From the NCBI RefSeq assembly GCF_008831285.2, contig NC_045141.1, forward strand, positions 13,440,106 to 13,504,105: a stretch of DNA of 64,000 nucleotides. Direction: 5' to 3'. The position numbers were made by a program, and so were the translations under genes. How positions within the stretch are numbered: position 1 is the stretch's first letter; each line of letters opens with the position of its first letter. Below are positions 46,520 through 57,660 of the stretch, one piece after another. This DNA is from Nymphaea colorata (lineage: Eukaryota; Streptophyta; Magnoliopsida; Nymphaeales; Nymphaeaceae). The notes beneath the pieces are model-generated. The model was not told the DNA's origin, made no database searches, and saw only the letters and a list, made by a program, of their open reading frames with translations.

Positions 46520-49500
46520 GGTCGGATAATTACCCGATTCTGTAAGCATGGATTACGGGACTCAATGCGTTGTTGGCCTGGGAGCCAGTTTGATCTAAAT
46601 GGGCATATGATATAAATATAAACATCGAATTTTAGAATAAAAATTATTTATTTTTTAAAGACTTATGGTGCATTTAGCTCATCTAGCAATTGGGTATCCG
46701 GTGGATTTCAATTTTCCCAAAGAGTTGATTGGCATCAAAATCTAAATCCAAATTGGAGTAAGAGATGACTCCCAAATTTTGATAAGAACCCGAATCCAAA
46801 CTCGAATGTATAATGCCTGGTCTTAAGTTGTCGGGTCAATTTCAGTTTTAAATACAAATCCGAATCGAACTCCAAACTCCAACTAAGCGATACGGGGTTA
46901 GGTGTCCTTTTACGCCGCTTTGTTTGTATTCTCTAAGTGGGAGTGGGACCAGTTAGTTGTTCCTTTAAGACATACTAGCCATTCATAGTTTCCTATTAGA
47001 TTGTACCTAATTAAAATACAACTAACAACATATTCAAATAACTAAACCGATACGTAATCACCGCAAATCTTTTGAAAATCTATATTTAACATTTTTCCAA
47101 CATCTCACAACAGCTGTCAAGGGTTTTTTTGCTTACAACACTTCAATTTCTTTTAAGTTGACCAATTTCTTCTTTTTTTTTGACTATTAACTATATTTGG
47201 GATGTATTTGGATCTAATTTCAGACTTTGGATACAAAGCTCAATCTTAATTTAGACTTTTTTTTATAATTCAAACTAAGATCCAATCCAAAAATTCACAT
47301 AGAACTTACTATCCAAATTGTGTTTTTACTTCAGTATAGATTAAAACTTGATACAAATCTGAATTTCAAATTCGAATTTGAGATCCAAATCCAAATATAT
47401 TGTTTTCGTTCTATTCTAAGCTCTTAATCCAGATCTAGCTCCAAATCCAAAACTTCGATCCATTTTCATGTCCGAATTCAAGTCACAAATCATTCTCAAG
47501 CTCAAGTATCCAGGCATTATGATGGATTTTCAAGTACCAATAATCTTTAATTCAAAACTTCTAAAATACCATTGATTTTTTAAAATATATTGGAATTTCC
47601 TAAAAACCCTTGATTTTATTTAAATACCATTTAATTTTCTGAAAATACCATCATTTTTAATAAATTTCCTTCATGGGGCCCACAACTGACTTGACAAGCT
47701 GACTAAACCCAGTCTGATCGTACCTAGCCAACCTTGACCCTGGCTGGCCTGATTGGCCAATCCAAGCCTGGGGACGACTAGCCCGGCCAATGGGCCAGGC
47801 CTAGCCTGAGAGAGCCTTGGAGGGTTGGGGGAGTGGAGCCTACCCTCAGCGCAGCCAACTTTTCAGTCAACCCACTTTTAGATAAATTTGACTTTTTAAA
47901 TGTTTTTAAGCTATTTTTAAGTCAATAATAACTAATTAATAACTAATTTTATTTTGTAAAGGCACCATGATGCCCTCGAGCCTCCCTCCTCTACAAATAC
48001 TTCATCATTTCGCCTTTCAACCTTCTCTCCTATTATAGATTTCTCTTCTCCTCCTCTTTTTCTTTTTTCTCCTCTTTCTCTTCTTATTTTTTTTTTTTTC
48101 AATTTTTCATGTTTGCCTCTCCTAATCATCAACTCAAAAACTTCATTTCCAACAAGAAGAGGCCTTAGAAGAGCATCTCCAACATGTTCAAGCGACTATC
48201 AAAAAGTTTTTTTGCCTGAAAAGAGCTAAAGAGTCACTCCAACACCAAATCTCTTTTTTAAGAGTATTTATAACTTTTCTTTCCACAATTTTCTTGTCTT
48301 CTCTTCATAATGTGCGGATAATGGTCTAGAGTTTCTCAGAGCTAAAGATCCTCCTTAAAGCTTAAAAAGCATAAACAAGCCCAATGTTTTTCTTATTTTC
48401 TATTTTGATTTAGATTTTTTTCATCTCCTTTTAACTTTTTTTTTAATTTTAAATTATTTATTCATTTCTTTTAACTCATTTATCTCTTTTAAGCTTGTTT
48501 TTCTCTCCTTTTAACTTTTCTCTCTTTCATTTTAATTGTTTTTTCTCATTCTTTACTCATCTCTTTTTCATTTTAATGTTTATTTCTCTTATTCTTAACT
48601 CTTCTTTATAATTTTAACTTGTGGTTCTTTCCTTTCAATTTCTCATTTTTTTTATATTTCTCCTTTTAATGCTTCTCTTTCAAGTCTCTCTCTCTCTCAT
48701 TTTTAATTCTCCCATATTTATTTTCATTTTTTTCATTCTCTCTTTTAATCTCTCTAGCTATTCTTGCTCATTCCTTGTATATTTACCTTTTCCTTTCTCT
48801 ATCTATTAGTCTCTTTATTTTGATGGCTTGATTGTTTATGGATATGTATTATGATGTGAGGATTTGCAGTGAATTATTTTTCTATTTTCATTACTTTGAT
48901 GTTGGGACATGTTCAACCCATAAAATACTCAAACACGCTTGATGCACATATTAATTTATATTGAGCATGTCTTTTTAAATTTTTCAAATTGCAAATGCAT
49001 CTTTTATATTTTTCCAATCATTCATTTCTTTCTAGCATTCCATTGGCCTATTTATATTTTTCGTATATCATTGAGTAACTGGTTAGATGATATCTTACTT
49101 CTATCAATTTTCATTATTATTATTTTTGTTGCTTTATAGATATATGTTATGGTAAGAATGATTTATTTCTTTATTAAGCATGTAAATTTTATGAAATTAT
49201 GCATAGAAAATCACTTATGGGATTCACCAATGCTGACAAGTACATCTCTAAAAAGCTTAAGTAAGACAGGATCAAATCCTAATGAGGTGATAATCGAACT
49301 AACGTAACATTTTGAGACTTAACTAAGATTCAAGGGAAACACTCCCAGAAATTATAATATTTTCTTGTTTAAAATATTGAATCTTTCTTTTTTTTTCAAC
49401 ATATTACTTTGATTTTCAAATATTTACAATATTGCAAAATTTCTCTTTGATCTTATGGTGAACAATAACTATGTTCATCATCCATCTATTTTGATATCTT

Positions 49501-49900
49501 ATTTTTCAAACAAAACTTGAAAAACTTATTTTTGTAAAACATGACAGGTTAAAGCCATGTTTTAGAAAACAAGTAATTTACAAGTGTGTTTCTAATCATA
49601 TTTCATCAAACAAATTGAAAACTTCGTTTTTTAAAGTACTTTTAAATATAAGTTATCTTTTATTTGAGTTCTAGTGACAGTATTCAAAGAACTCAAATGA
49701 TCTTACAAGTGTTTCTATTAAACAATTTGTTTCCTATACTATTTTGCTATTACAACATTTCAATCTAAATTTTCTAAAGTTGCTAATTATTCAGGGTTCA
49801 TGAGCCCCTAAGACCATAGATTTAAATATGGGGCACTATTTTTCAAACCAAACCATATTTTAGTCATTCTAAAATTTTTTGTTGCAGAAAAGCCAAGTGC
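46520..49900. other. Intergenic low-complexity DNA
   Basis: No gene seen. 47.2-47.5 kb repeats variants of AAATCCAAATCCGAATT. 48.39-48.83 kb is a long pyrimidine-biased tract built from variants of CTTTTAACTTTTCTCTC. A GAGCATCTCCAACA sequence at about 48171-48185, with CACTCCAACACC 50 bases on, resembles the ends of a common plant MITE type. Confidence 0.5.
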
Positions 49901-49907
49901 TCTTAGT

Positions 49908-50080
49908 AAATCTCTCTAACAGAACACCCCACCAATGAAATTATCCCCCATCGCCAATGTTCTGACCAGGATTTTATGTTGACCATTGCGCATAGTCCAA
50001 CTGATCATGTGACATATATCCTGCAATGCCCATAAAATACTTCTCTGAGCCCACAAATTTTTTATTTTAGTCTTACATGT
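49908..50080 (-). pseudogene. LINE reverse-transcriptase C-terminal fragment, copy 1
   Basis: On the minus strand it reads KNLWAQRSILWALQDICHMISWTMRNG, and the frame is then disturbed. The spacing of Trp residues followed by W-x-GNG-x-x-I resembles the zf-RVT tail of plant L1-type LINE ORF2. It is the direct repeat of 56970-57183, lacking about 37 internal bases present there. It abuts the LTR end that begins at about 50081. Confidence 0.45.
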
Positions 50081-50362
50081 TGATGTGGATGATGTATGTT
50101 GGATTGAGTGAGGAATGAGACTTTGATGTACGCTACGTTTGTACGGCCTCGAACCCACATTGTTGTAGTAGGTTCAGACCTAGTATAGCGAGGGGAAAAA
50201 CCATTCCTTGTATCCATACCCAAGGGCATTTTGAGCTGGGATTGTGTCTAGCCGGGTGGAAATTTTGTAAGGCCAATCTTGGGCCAGCTACTTAACTCAC
50301 TAAGAGGTCTTGGGAGGTTACGTTCGTCGGCGGCTTGAGGCGCTACAAGGGCGGATGTAACA
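50081..50362 (+). repeat. 5' LTR end of the gag-protease element (truncated)
   Basis: The block ends GGGCGGATGTAACA at 50362, three bases before a primer-binding site, so its right edge is an LTR end. About 280 bases upstream the LINE fragment begins, so only the last part of an LTR appears to be present. Its final 53 bases recur in reverse at 56914-56966. Confidence 0.65.
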
Positions 50363-50365
50363 GTT

Positions 50366-50377
50366 TGGTATCAGAGC
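50366..50377 (+). other. Primer-binding site, initiator tRNA-Met type
   Basis: TGGTATCAGAGC, the standard plant LTR-retrotransposon primer site, lies three bases after the LTR end and 113 bases before the gag start codon. Confidence 0.9.
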
Positions 50378-50490
50378 GGCTTAGTGGATTTTCTTGTTCA
50401 GATTGGATCAGTTAGGGCAGCGCAGTGACACGATTGTGAGCAGCTTAGTCATCTGAAATTCGACTTGGGAATAGAGTGTTTAACGCAGTC

Positions 50491-53100
50491 ATGGGGCGCA
50501 AGGAGAAGCAGCCGGTTAGGGAGGTAGAGGAAACCGAAATCGAAGAAGAGGGAGCCACCGCAGCTCATGTAGAACCTCATCTCACACTCCCTTCAGCTGA
50601 TTTAAGCACTTTAATCACATCTGTACAGCAACTTACAGCCCAACAAGCGGCATTCATGAAAGAAACGCAAGTCATCCATGAACGATTAGCCCATAACCAA
50701 GAAGAAATGAGAGCCCAAAGTGAGAGGTTGGACCGCATTGAAAGGAGATCACAAGGGGCTTCGGTATATGGCCCAGCTCCTATTCCGCAACCTGCCCGTC
50801 TGAACTCACCCAGCACTTCTCAAGAGAGACCTAAAGAAACCAACCCCCTAAGTGTCCCGGATTTACTAAAAGGGCTTCAACAACTCATCTCACAAGCCAC
50901 GGGAGCACCTAGTGGAGGAACCACTCTTGTAGGAGAGGGTCGGCCTTCACCACGAGGGGAGGAAAACAGAAATACATTCCATCCTCCTCCTAGGCCAGCT
51001 GGAGAAGAGGGTCATGAGCAAAGACAAGGGGTAGTTAGGCCACTAAGACCCCAGCCTGAGAGGAGAAGACGCCATGACCTCCAAACCGAGACGGATGAGT
51101 TGGAAGACGAAGAGGAGGGCTTCTTTGAGGACGGAGGCTATCCTTACGTGAGAGGGCAGCTCCCACGTAGAGGAATGATGCGAACGGGCAGACAAGAGAG
51201 ACCACGTGAGGAGGCACCCTTGCCTCTTCCACGCATGGAATGCCCGACGTTCAATGGGACCAAGGTTCGTGATTGGGTATGCAAAGTTGAGAAGTACTTC
51301 CAATGTCAACGAGTTGCCCATGAACACAAAATCGACCGAGCTATGATGTATTTTGAGGACAATGCCCTTCATTGGTACCAATATACCATGAGGAAGACAC
51401 CAAACCAAGGATGGGACCAGTTTAGAGCCGGTTTGATAGAGAGATTTGAGAGGGCCAGCCAACGAGACTTCAATGTCCAGCTAAACAGTCTAAAACAAAC
51501 GGGAACGGTGATTGAATATCAAGATCAGTTTGAGAGGTTGTCATGTCTAGTTGAAGACTGGAATGAGGATGCCCTCGTGGGGGCCTTTATTGCTGGATTA
51601 CAACCAGAAATCCGCCTAGCCGTTCAGACTCAAGAGTCACGAGACCTTAGGATTTGTATGAAGGTGGCTAGGGATAAGGAAGAGAAAATGGAACTTAAAC
51701 GTGCCATAAGGAAAGAAACGAAGGGATTTGATTCACACCGAGCCAGACCTCCCATTATAAATAAAGGGTTTGCTCCACCTCGTGCCAGACCGCCGGAGCC
51801 TATGATTCAAAACTCCCATAGAGAGGAGGGTCAGCCTCCCAAGTTCTTTAACCGACGTACCAAATTCATAACCCGAGAGGAGCGGGATGAGCGATTCAAG
51901 AAAGGGTTATGTTATGACTGTGAGGAAAAGTGGCATAAGGGACACAAATGCAAAGAGATGATGCTATTTGTGGTGATAGAAGAGGATGAAGAGAAAGAGC
52001 AACCTGAACTGGATAAGGGTAAACAGGTTGAGGGATCAAGCTACCACGATCAAATGGATCCCAACATATCCTGTCACTACTTGATTACAGATTTACCCTA
52101 TTCCATGCGAGTAACGGGATACATTAAGGAGCATCCGTTGACCATTCTTGTGGATACGGGTTCAAGTATTAACTTTCTAAGTGAAAGGGCAGCCCATGCA
52201 TTGAGAAATATTGAGAGAACAATTGAACCGTTTGCTGTAATTGTGGGAGACGGAAGGTGTCTCACTTGCAACTCGATGGGCAAGGATGTAGAGGTCACGA
52301 TCCAAAACGTGCCTTTCATAGTGGACCTTCATATTTTACCAATCCGTGGAGTAGATATGGTACTTGGAATGTCTTGGCTGATCTCACTAGGGACCGTATC
52401 ATGGGATTTCAAAACCATGATAATGAAGTTTGCTAAGGAGGGTGGCCAAGGCCAAATTATCTTAACATCAGTTCGCACGGGGACAAAACCAGAAGGAACC
52501 TTGAAGGCATTAACAGCCCAGCCGTCACCTCTATATGTGGAAGAAGAAGTGGATGATCCAAACCAAGAGGGGACAGACTTGAAGTCCAGTCGTGTGATTG
52601 CCACCCAAATACCCTCACTTTTCATGTTAGATGTTCATGTTGAGCATGCAGCTTGGGAGATTATGTCTGTCAATAAGGGCCAAAACATATCACTTGTTGA
52701 AGAGTTAGAAGACAACACCGGGAGCCGACTATGGCAAGCTCATGACCGAGGACGAGAACATGGTAGACTCACAGTAGATGACTGTATAGACAGTCGAGGG
52801 CCTAACTGCCAACAAGAAGCCGTGATGAGCATCACAAGCCAGAGTAGGTGGACACCGTCTACCTTGGAGAGGTGCCAAGGTCGAGCTTGGGGACAAGCTC
52901 GTTCTAAGGGGGGTGGATCTGTTACAGGTCCGCCTAGGAGTTGGCCGAGGACTGCCAACGATGCCGCCGATGGCCGACCGGGTGACGAGACCAGCCAGCT
53001 ACAAGGCCGGGCGAGCGTCGGCCAAGGGCGCCGAAGGTGGCGCGGGCACGGCCGAGGGTGGCGCGGGCCAGCGCACCGTCGAGGGGTTGCCGAGAGATGA
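50491..53100 (+). CDS. Gag-protease of a non-autonomous Ty3/gypsy element
   Basis: I take ATG 50491 (MGRKEK) as the start because the other element begins MGKKK; the frame itself opens slightly earlier. About 869 codons are uninterrupted. Order: charged coiled-coil-like N-terminus, gag domain from about 51232 (CPTFNGTKVRDWV, ALHWYQYT, LIERFERAS), zinc knuckle C-x2-C-x7-H-x-C at 51910-51951, aspartic protease with DTGSS at 52153-52167 and VLGMSWL. After protease come about 150 residues without any known domain, and then the polypurine tract: reverse transcriptase, RNase H, integrase and chromodomain are absent. The last 60 codons run into the LTR. Gag would package RNA; the missing enzymes must come from elsewhere. 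The intact frame suggests recent activity or selection on Gag. Confidence 0.85.
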   Translation: MGRKEKQPVREVEETEIEEEGATAAHVEPHLTLPSADLSTLITSVQQLTAQQAAFMKETQVIHERLAHNQEEMRAQSERLDRIERRSQGASVYGPAPIPQPARLNSPSTSQERPKETNPLSVPDLLKGLQQLISQATGAPSGGTTLVGEGRPSPRGEENRNTFHPPPRPAGEEGHEQRQGVVRPLRPQPERRRRHDLQTETDELEDEEEGFFEDGGYPYVRGQLPRRGMMRTGRQERPREEAPLPLPRMECPTFNGTKVRDWVCKVEKYFQCQRVAHEHKIDRAMMYFEDNALHWYQYTMRKTPNQGWDQFRAGLIERFERASQRDFNVQLNSLKQTGTVIEYQDQFERLSCLVEDWNEDALVGAFIAGLQPEIRLAVQTQESRDLRICMKVARDKEEKMELKRAIRKETKGFDSHRARPPIINKGFAPPRARPPEPMIQNSHREEGQPPKFFNRRTKFITREERDERFKKGLCYDCEEKWHKGHKCKEMMLFVVIEEDEEKEQPELDKGKQVEGSSYHDQMDPNISCHYLITDLPYSMRVTGYIKEHPLTILVDTGSSINFLSERAAHALRNIERTIEPFAVIVGDGRCLTCNSMGKDVEVTIQNVPFIVDLHILPIRGVDMVLGMSWLISLGTVSWDFKTMIMKFAKEGGQGQIILTSVRTGTKPEGTLKALTAQPSPLYVEEEVDDPNQEGTDLKSSRVIATQIPSLFMLDVHVEHAAWEIMSVNKGQNISLVEELEDNTGSRLWQAHDRGREHGRLTVDDCIDSRGPNCQQEAVMSITSQSRWTPSTLERCQGRAWGQARSKGGGSVTGPPRSWPRTANDAADGRPGDETSQLQGRASVGQGRRRWRGHGRGWRGPAHRRGVAER
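52800..52905 (+). other. Retained post-chromodomain tail
   Basis: The last residues before the polypurine tract (WGQARSKGGG) match the stretch that follows the chromodomain in the minus-strand element (WGQAPSQEGG). So the deletion that removed pol kept the region next to the 3' LTR. Confidence 0.65.
52906..52919 (+). other. Polypurine tract of the gag-protease element
   Basis: AAGGGGGGTGGATC lies immediately before the LTR start TGTTACAGG at 52920, as required for plus-strand priming. Confidence 0.75.
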
Positions 53101-56100
53101 GGGCGCCGAGCGCCCACGCCGAGCGGGGAAAGCACCCGCAGCCACTGACCTTGCTTCCTTTTGTTGTGAGGCTAACGTGTTTTGCAGGGCGCGGGACCGG
53201 GACGCAAAGGAGGTTACCCGTGGAGGGGCCACGGCCGCGGTTGCCGATGACGACGCCAAGAACCCGAACGCGCCAGCCATCGCGGAGGAGAGCACGAGCG
53301 AGGGTACTACGCAGCCAAGGGAGGTTGACGAGATGACAGCCCCACACTCCACCCGTGCATTTACTGCGAGTGAGGCTAGCCCGTTGATTGGAGGACTTCA
53401 TGCCATAGAGCTTGGACAAGGTGAGGCCACTCTGCCCACCCAGGCCAAGCCAGACGTACTCGAGCAGAGTGGGCTGGACCTAGCACGCGAGGCTCAGCTT
53501 GCTGGACACACCATGGAGACAGGGTGTTCTGGACAGGGACTGTCGGAATCCAGACGGTCAAACGGAGGACGCACAGACTGGACAGGGACAGGAGCGGTTC
53601 AGGCGTTCAGAACGAAGACAGGGCTGACAGACAGGACGGACAGCCACAGGACAAGCACAGAGGATGTCCTGGCGTCCAGAACAGAGACAGTCCAAGAAAC
53701 TGAGACGGGCAGAGATGAAGGCCGTCTAGACCGAGTCTAGACGAAGTGGGTTAGGACCCAGGCGAGGCATCGAGGCAGCACCTAGGAGCGGAAGGCAGAC
53801 CCGAGTCGGAGTCTTTTTGGTAGGCCGTCTCGGCCGTACCGATTCTCTTTGTATATGTTTTGTTATGTTTCAGTTTTGCTCTTGTACCGGGACGGTTCAG
53901 GGACATCCCGAGTCACTTTGGCTTTATAAGCTAAGTGATGGAACTTTTACCCTAAGTTTTGATCAAATAGAATTGTTTCTTCTCTATCGTGTGAGAGCTT
54001 GTCACCATGGCGGCTGAGAAGCTTGCCCCCATGAATGCCTGCATCTCCCTTCATCTCTGAGAAGCCATCGGCCGGAGAAGACGCCGGAGTGCGGTCGGAA
54101 AATCAAGCAACCAGAGGGCTGGCGCCGGAGGCCAGCACCGGACGTTTGATTACGTTTTCTTCCTCCCCTTTGCTGAAATGGACAGCTCTGTGAAGCCTCT
54201 GGCCGGAGCTGCTTGAGGATCGAACGGAGTACGAGCCGGCCGGACACTGGGCGGCCGAAGGGCGACGTTCATCCACGGGAGAAGCGGCGGACGTGGGAGT
54301 GCTGAATACGGTTCCCTCTTCCCTTCCCTGCTCGACGACATCCGGCAAGAGTTCATCGGGTAAGTCGATCTCCTCACACTTGCCGTGAACTTCTTGTGCA
54401 TTTCCAAACGGAAATGGAGTTGCTGCTGACACCATAGTCGATTCCAACCTGTTTGGGATCTGGCGTATGGTAGATCGAGCTCTCCCTTTCGAGCTGAAGG
54501 GCCTGAAACCAGAAACGGAGTTCTATCTTGCGCATTCGGTGGTCTGATCACAGTCCACCGTCTAACACAAGAACGGATTGCTGTGCCTGCGGTTTGGGTC
54601 GAAGATTTTCTGTAGCATATGCTTATTCTTGCTCCTAAATGTGAATGCTGCGAGAAATCGAGGAGAGATTAAGAGGAATCGAAGGAATACGAAAAACGGA
54701 GCAGTCCTTCGTCCGGTTTTTATAAAACAGTCCCTGAACCCTGATAAAACGCGAATCTGAAGAAATACGGAGAGGGTTTTTATGATCAGACACTTGGGTG
54801 AGATTCCCCTCATTCATACGAAGCCAACGCACCCGGAATGAGTTGAATCCGACCAGAAATGAGGGAGATATCAAGTTTTGAACAGTCTGGACTGTTTTCC
54901 CCTATTTTGCCGCCGACCAGTCCCTGAAAACCTGCAAATCTGAAGAAAAGGGTGTACAATCTCGACGATCGGCCACTGTGGTTGCATTCCTAACATCCTT
55001 ATGCACATTTCAAGCTAAGGAGGCCTCAAATCCGACGTCGGATGACTGAGATATGAGCGACGGCCTGAATCCGGCGTGGAACGGTGGTGGAATCCTGTAA
55101 TCTCCGCCCGAACGGCGGCAGCGCCCCCATCTTCATTAGAATTTGGGGAAAACCACAAAATCGGGTGATCCGACTATCCCCATTCGATCTAAATTGTTGT
55201 TCATGATCTGTTCTTGTTAATTGATGCTTTGATCATCGTTTTGGTTGGCTGTGATCATGCGGAGGATCGATTGAAGCCCTGAAATTCCTCCTACATCGCC
55301 TGAGTTGAAGAACACAGCTGCAGCGTCGCGTGCCTTCCAGGAGCTACCACCAGAGAGCTGATTTGAGCCCGGCCCTTCGGGTGACTCTTCCTGGGTGTCT
55401 TGGGAACCAGCTGGTGTAATTCCACGATCATTGAACGAAGGAGATGACTGGAGCGAAGATCTGAAGCAGAGGCTGTCTGAACAAGTTCCTGTCGTCCTGA
55501 ACAGAGCTCCACCTTGCGGCGTCCAGCTCCAAAACTGCTCAACGACTTGCCCAAGGAGGTCTTGTTTGGGCCCAATCTTTTGGGCGTCCAAACCTTGGTG
55601 TGTCAGCTCCCTTCAATCCAAATTCCAGGATTTTTGGGTGTCTGGATCAACGGGAATGAATTTTTGAAGGCGGACTACTCTGGAACTCGCCTGCGTTCTG
55701 TTCTGTTCCTGAACAGAGCCTGTTGACTGCGACAGTTCGGCGCCTTCAGCCTTCAACGACCTGACCTTAAAAGGCTCCGATTGCAGTGATTTTTGGAGCG
55801 TCCCTTCATAATGATCAGATGCAGCTACTCACCAAATTTCAGCCCATTCCGAGCTGTGGCTGATTTTTAATGAATTTTTGAAGGTCGGCAAAGCCTGAGA
55901 ATCCAGAACGTTCAGCAGAGAACTAGGGAGCTTTAGCTGTCCAGGACAGCGCGCGTGCTTCGGCGTTAATCGAAGCTAGCCTCACCCCTTCTTCGTCTAG
56001 CTCCAGGGGTTTAATCCTCAATCTGGTGACGCCTCTCTGCCTTCGCATTTCTGCACTTAATCCTTGCCTTTTTCAGTGATTTGCTCGCTTTTAGTTGAAG

Positions 56101-56837
56101 TGCATTGTAGCCAAATCGTGGAGGGCGCTTCGGACAGCAGGGCCTAATCCATTGCAGCTTCATCGGTTAGGAGACATAGCTTACGCCGGGCTAATCGGCG
56201 CTTGCCTCCCCCTAAATTCAACAACGAACAGGGGTAAAACGTTCTCACGGTGAAGTCTCCTAACGACGCTTGGAAATACCATGTTTCCTTGCCATTCTTG
56301 ACAGTAACCTTCTCTACTTGTTTTCTGGAGTGTATTGCTGAGAAGGAGGAGCAGTCCAGCAACCGTGTGCTGAGCTGACCCCGGGAGAAGAAGGGTGTAC
56401 GCTGTCACCTTGTCAGCGCTAGCTTCCCCCTACTTCATCACAGCACTAGGGGTTTCAACATTTCCAGCTAAGTGCAATCCCTTCTCCCGTCTTAAGTTGC
56501 TGAAATCCATTACAGTGACTATGCTGTCTTCGTCTTGAGCAAGGAGGAGAGACCAACTTGATCGGGCGCCTCGCTTGCGAAGACCGACGTGCTGAGTACC
56601 AAGGGCTTTGGCCTTTGCCCTTGGGCGGCTGCTGAACTTGCTTCAGCCAGGTAGGCACCCGAATCACCCTATAGTTCCGAGGGCGGGTGTACTTGCTTTC
56701 AGCCTTGCCTCCGGGCGTGTAGTGCTTGGGTTACCTCCGAGGCTCGATAGCTAAGGACACGAACCCGGACTACAGACCTTCCTAGGGTGCATGGTGATGG
56801 TTTGCACGACTTAGGGATTGTATGAGTGGATGTTACA
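52920..56837 (+). repeat. Candidate long 3' LTR or LTR plus rearranged leader
   Basis: It starts TGTTACAGGTCC after the polypurine tract. A TTTATAAG box at 53923-53930 follows a U3-like stretch with many GACAG motifs. After it come GC-rich leader-type DNA (54.0-54.5 kb) and two loose internal repeats: CAGTCCCTGAA...AATCTGAAGAAA at about 54.73 and 54.92 kb, and TGAATTTTTGAAGG at about 55.66 and 55.87 kb. A GGATGTTACA at 56828-56837 could be its end. That gives 3.9 kb, very long, and the 5' side does not contain this sequence. The true LTR may therefore be shorter, with other material added. Open frames inside are not credible genes. Confidence 0.4.
53923..53930 (+). promoter_or_regulatory. TATA-like box in the candidate LTR
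   Basis: TTTATAAG stands in an otherwise GC-rich context, 1 kb after the LTR start, and is followed by an A/T-rich leader with CTATCGTGTGAGAGC. It is a plausible U3/R promoter. Confidence 0.35.
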
Positions 56838-56892
56838 GGTCCGCCTAGGAGTTGGCCGAGGACTGCCAACGATGCCGCCGATGGCCGACCGG
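56831..56892 (+). repeat. Exact 62-bp copy of the LTR start at 52920
   Basis: Positions 56831-56892 and 52920-52981 are identical by eye. The copy is preceded by GTATGAGTGGA and stops abruptly after GGCCGACCGG. Identity over the whole length implies a recent event or gene conversion. Confidence 0.92.
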
Positions 56893-56913
56893 AGAACTAG
56901 GTGTATGAGTGGA

Positions 56914-56966
56914 TGTTACATCCGCCCTTGTAGCGCCACAAGCCGCCGACGAACGTAACCTCCCAA
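56914..56966 (-). repeat. Inverted copy of the LTR end at 50310-50362
   Basis: The reverse complement of this 53-base stretch matches 50310-50362 with one difference. It starts TGTTACATCCGCC and is preceded by the same GTATGAGTGGA that precedes the 62-bp repeat 83 bases earlier. No primer-binding site follows on the minus strand, so it is a detached LTR end. Confidence 0.88.
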
Positions 56967-56969
56967 AAT

Positions 56970-57369
56970 AAATCTCTCTAACAGTACACCCCACCAATGG
57001 AAGACAGTTTAGGAGGTCCGGTCCTTTGGCCAAATATGAAATTATCACCCATCGCCAATGTTGTGACCAGGATTTTATGTCGTCACCATTGCCCATAGTC
57101 CAACTGATCATGTGACATATATCCTGAAATGCCCATCGAATACTTCTCTGAGCCCACAAATTTTTTGTTTTAGGCTTACATGTCCAAAGGCTATCCGATT
57201 TGAAATACTTGTGTGAGGAACCAGAGGGACTCGGCAGATTCAGACTTGCCTGATGCATCCCCACGAGAGCAGCATCAATCAAGAACTCTAACGAAGATTC
57301 ATGCACAGGTCGAAGCTTAGGTCCCGAGGTGGTACTCGTGAGGAGTCCATGTGCGCAACGAATGAGCAA
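56970..57369 (-). pseudogene. LINE reverse-transcriptase C-terminal fragment, copy 2
   Basis: The minus-strand frame holds KNLWAQRSIRWAFQDICHMI followed by SWTMGNGDDIKSWSQHWRW. This matches the W-x(n)-W-x-GNG-x-x-I-x-x-W pattern of the zinc-finger tail after reverse transcriptase in plant L1 LINEs. 56970-57183 is a direct repeat of 49908-50080. Whether the upstream residues (57184-57369) belong to the same LINE is uncertain. Confidence 0.45.
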
Positions 57370-57660
57370 AGGCCGCGGAGATTCAGCTCTTCGTGTGACT
57401 AGATTTCATTTGATCATTTGGATCCTTGTTCATATTTTGGATTTGGATCCCATATTTTGAATCCATTCTTTATTTGCTTTGGGTGGAGGTATAAAAACCC
57501 CACGTTTAGTCTTGAGTTTTAGTTCTTGAGTTTAAGGAAAAAAAATAGAGAAAATGTGAGTTGGAGAGAGTGTTTTGGGATTATTTCCCTTGTTATTCTT
57601 TCACTTTTCAATCAAGATTCATTGATTTGTGATTCGGAGGAGAAAATCCACCTTACCGCT
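57370..57660 (+). promoter_or_regulatory. LTR-like promoter block
   Basis: TATAAAAA at 57490-57497 is followed about 25 bases later by a start-like TTTAGTCTTGAG, then a purine-rich leader and TTTCAATCAAGATTCATTGA. The arrangement is typical of a plant LTR (solo or truncated) but also of an ordinary promoter. No good coding frame follows. Confidence 0.3.

Noticed and set aside
52913-53740. 275-codon frame after the gag element
   Set aside because: It lies inside the LTR, is low-complexity (Ala/Gly/Thr/Asp runs from GC-rich repeats) and has no domain; overlapping frames on both strands are equally open.
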